DNA of 5,165 nucleotides, taken from an uncultured Prevotella sp. (GTDB taxonomy: Bacteria > Bacteroidota > Bacteroidia > Bacteroidales > Bacteroidaceae). This document shows, piece by piece, positions 5,161 through 5,165 of the stretch. The position numbers and the translations under genes were made by a program. The first letter of the stretch is position 1. Every line of letters starts with the position of its first letter. The stretch spans positions 1 through 5,165 of the forward strand of contig CALFGU010000035.1 in assembly GCA_937877685.1 (NCBI GenBank). The letters are read 5' to 3'. The notes below the pieces were generated by a model that made no database searches, was not told where the DNA came from, and was given only the letters and a program-made list of their open reading frames with translations.

Positions 5161-5165
5161 CTTTT

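Overview
The window comes from a Bacteroidales-type genome (Bacteroides/Prevotella/Porphyromonas relatives). Three things support this. The bS6 and bS18 proteins are close to the Bacteroides forms as I remember them. The promoters carry the Bacteroidetes -7 box TAnnTTTG. Four of the six genes have A/T-rich start regions with no Shine-Dalgarno (SD) sequence. All six credible genes are on the + strand; I find no tRNA, rRNA, CRISPR array, insertion sequence or phage gene.

Layout: (1) 1-166 is a promoter and leader for a 632-aa long-chain acyl-CoA ligase (167-2065), which ends in a strong hairpin terminator (2081-2122). (2) A second, smaller adenylate-forming enzyme, best read as the menaquinone enzyme MenE, follows at 2134-3138. 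Its reading frame stays open upstream through the terminator, so ATG 2134 is the sensible start. (3) 3139-3307 is an A/T-rich intergenic region with two tandem 21-bp repeats and an inverted third copy lying on a promoter. It drives an unrecognised 180-aa protein (3308-3850). (4) 3851-4005 holds one or two stacked promoters and a foldable leader for the operon rpsF-rpsR-rplI (bS6, bS18, bL9; 4006-5083), which closes with a textbook terminator (5127-5160).

Functionally, the left half holds two CoA-thioester-forming enzymes (fatty acid activation, and probably o-succinylbenzoate activation for menaquinone). The right half is a housekeeping ribosomal-protein operon. The acyl-CoA ligase shares with that operon its proline codon preference and a very similar promoter-proximal sequence, suggesting both are strongly expressed.

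I do not see an obviously new multi-gene system. The best leads are regulatory. Perfect SD sequences sit only in front of rpsR and rplI, in a lineage whose ribosomes normally hide the anti-SD with bS21, bS18 and bS6. There is also a three-copy operator-like repeat in front of the unknown gene, and a switch-like set of competing hairpins in the rpsF leader.
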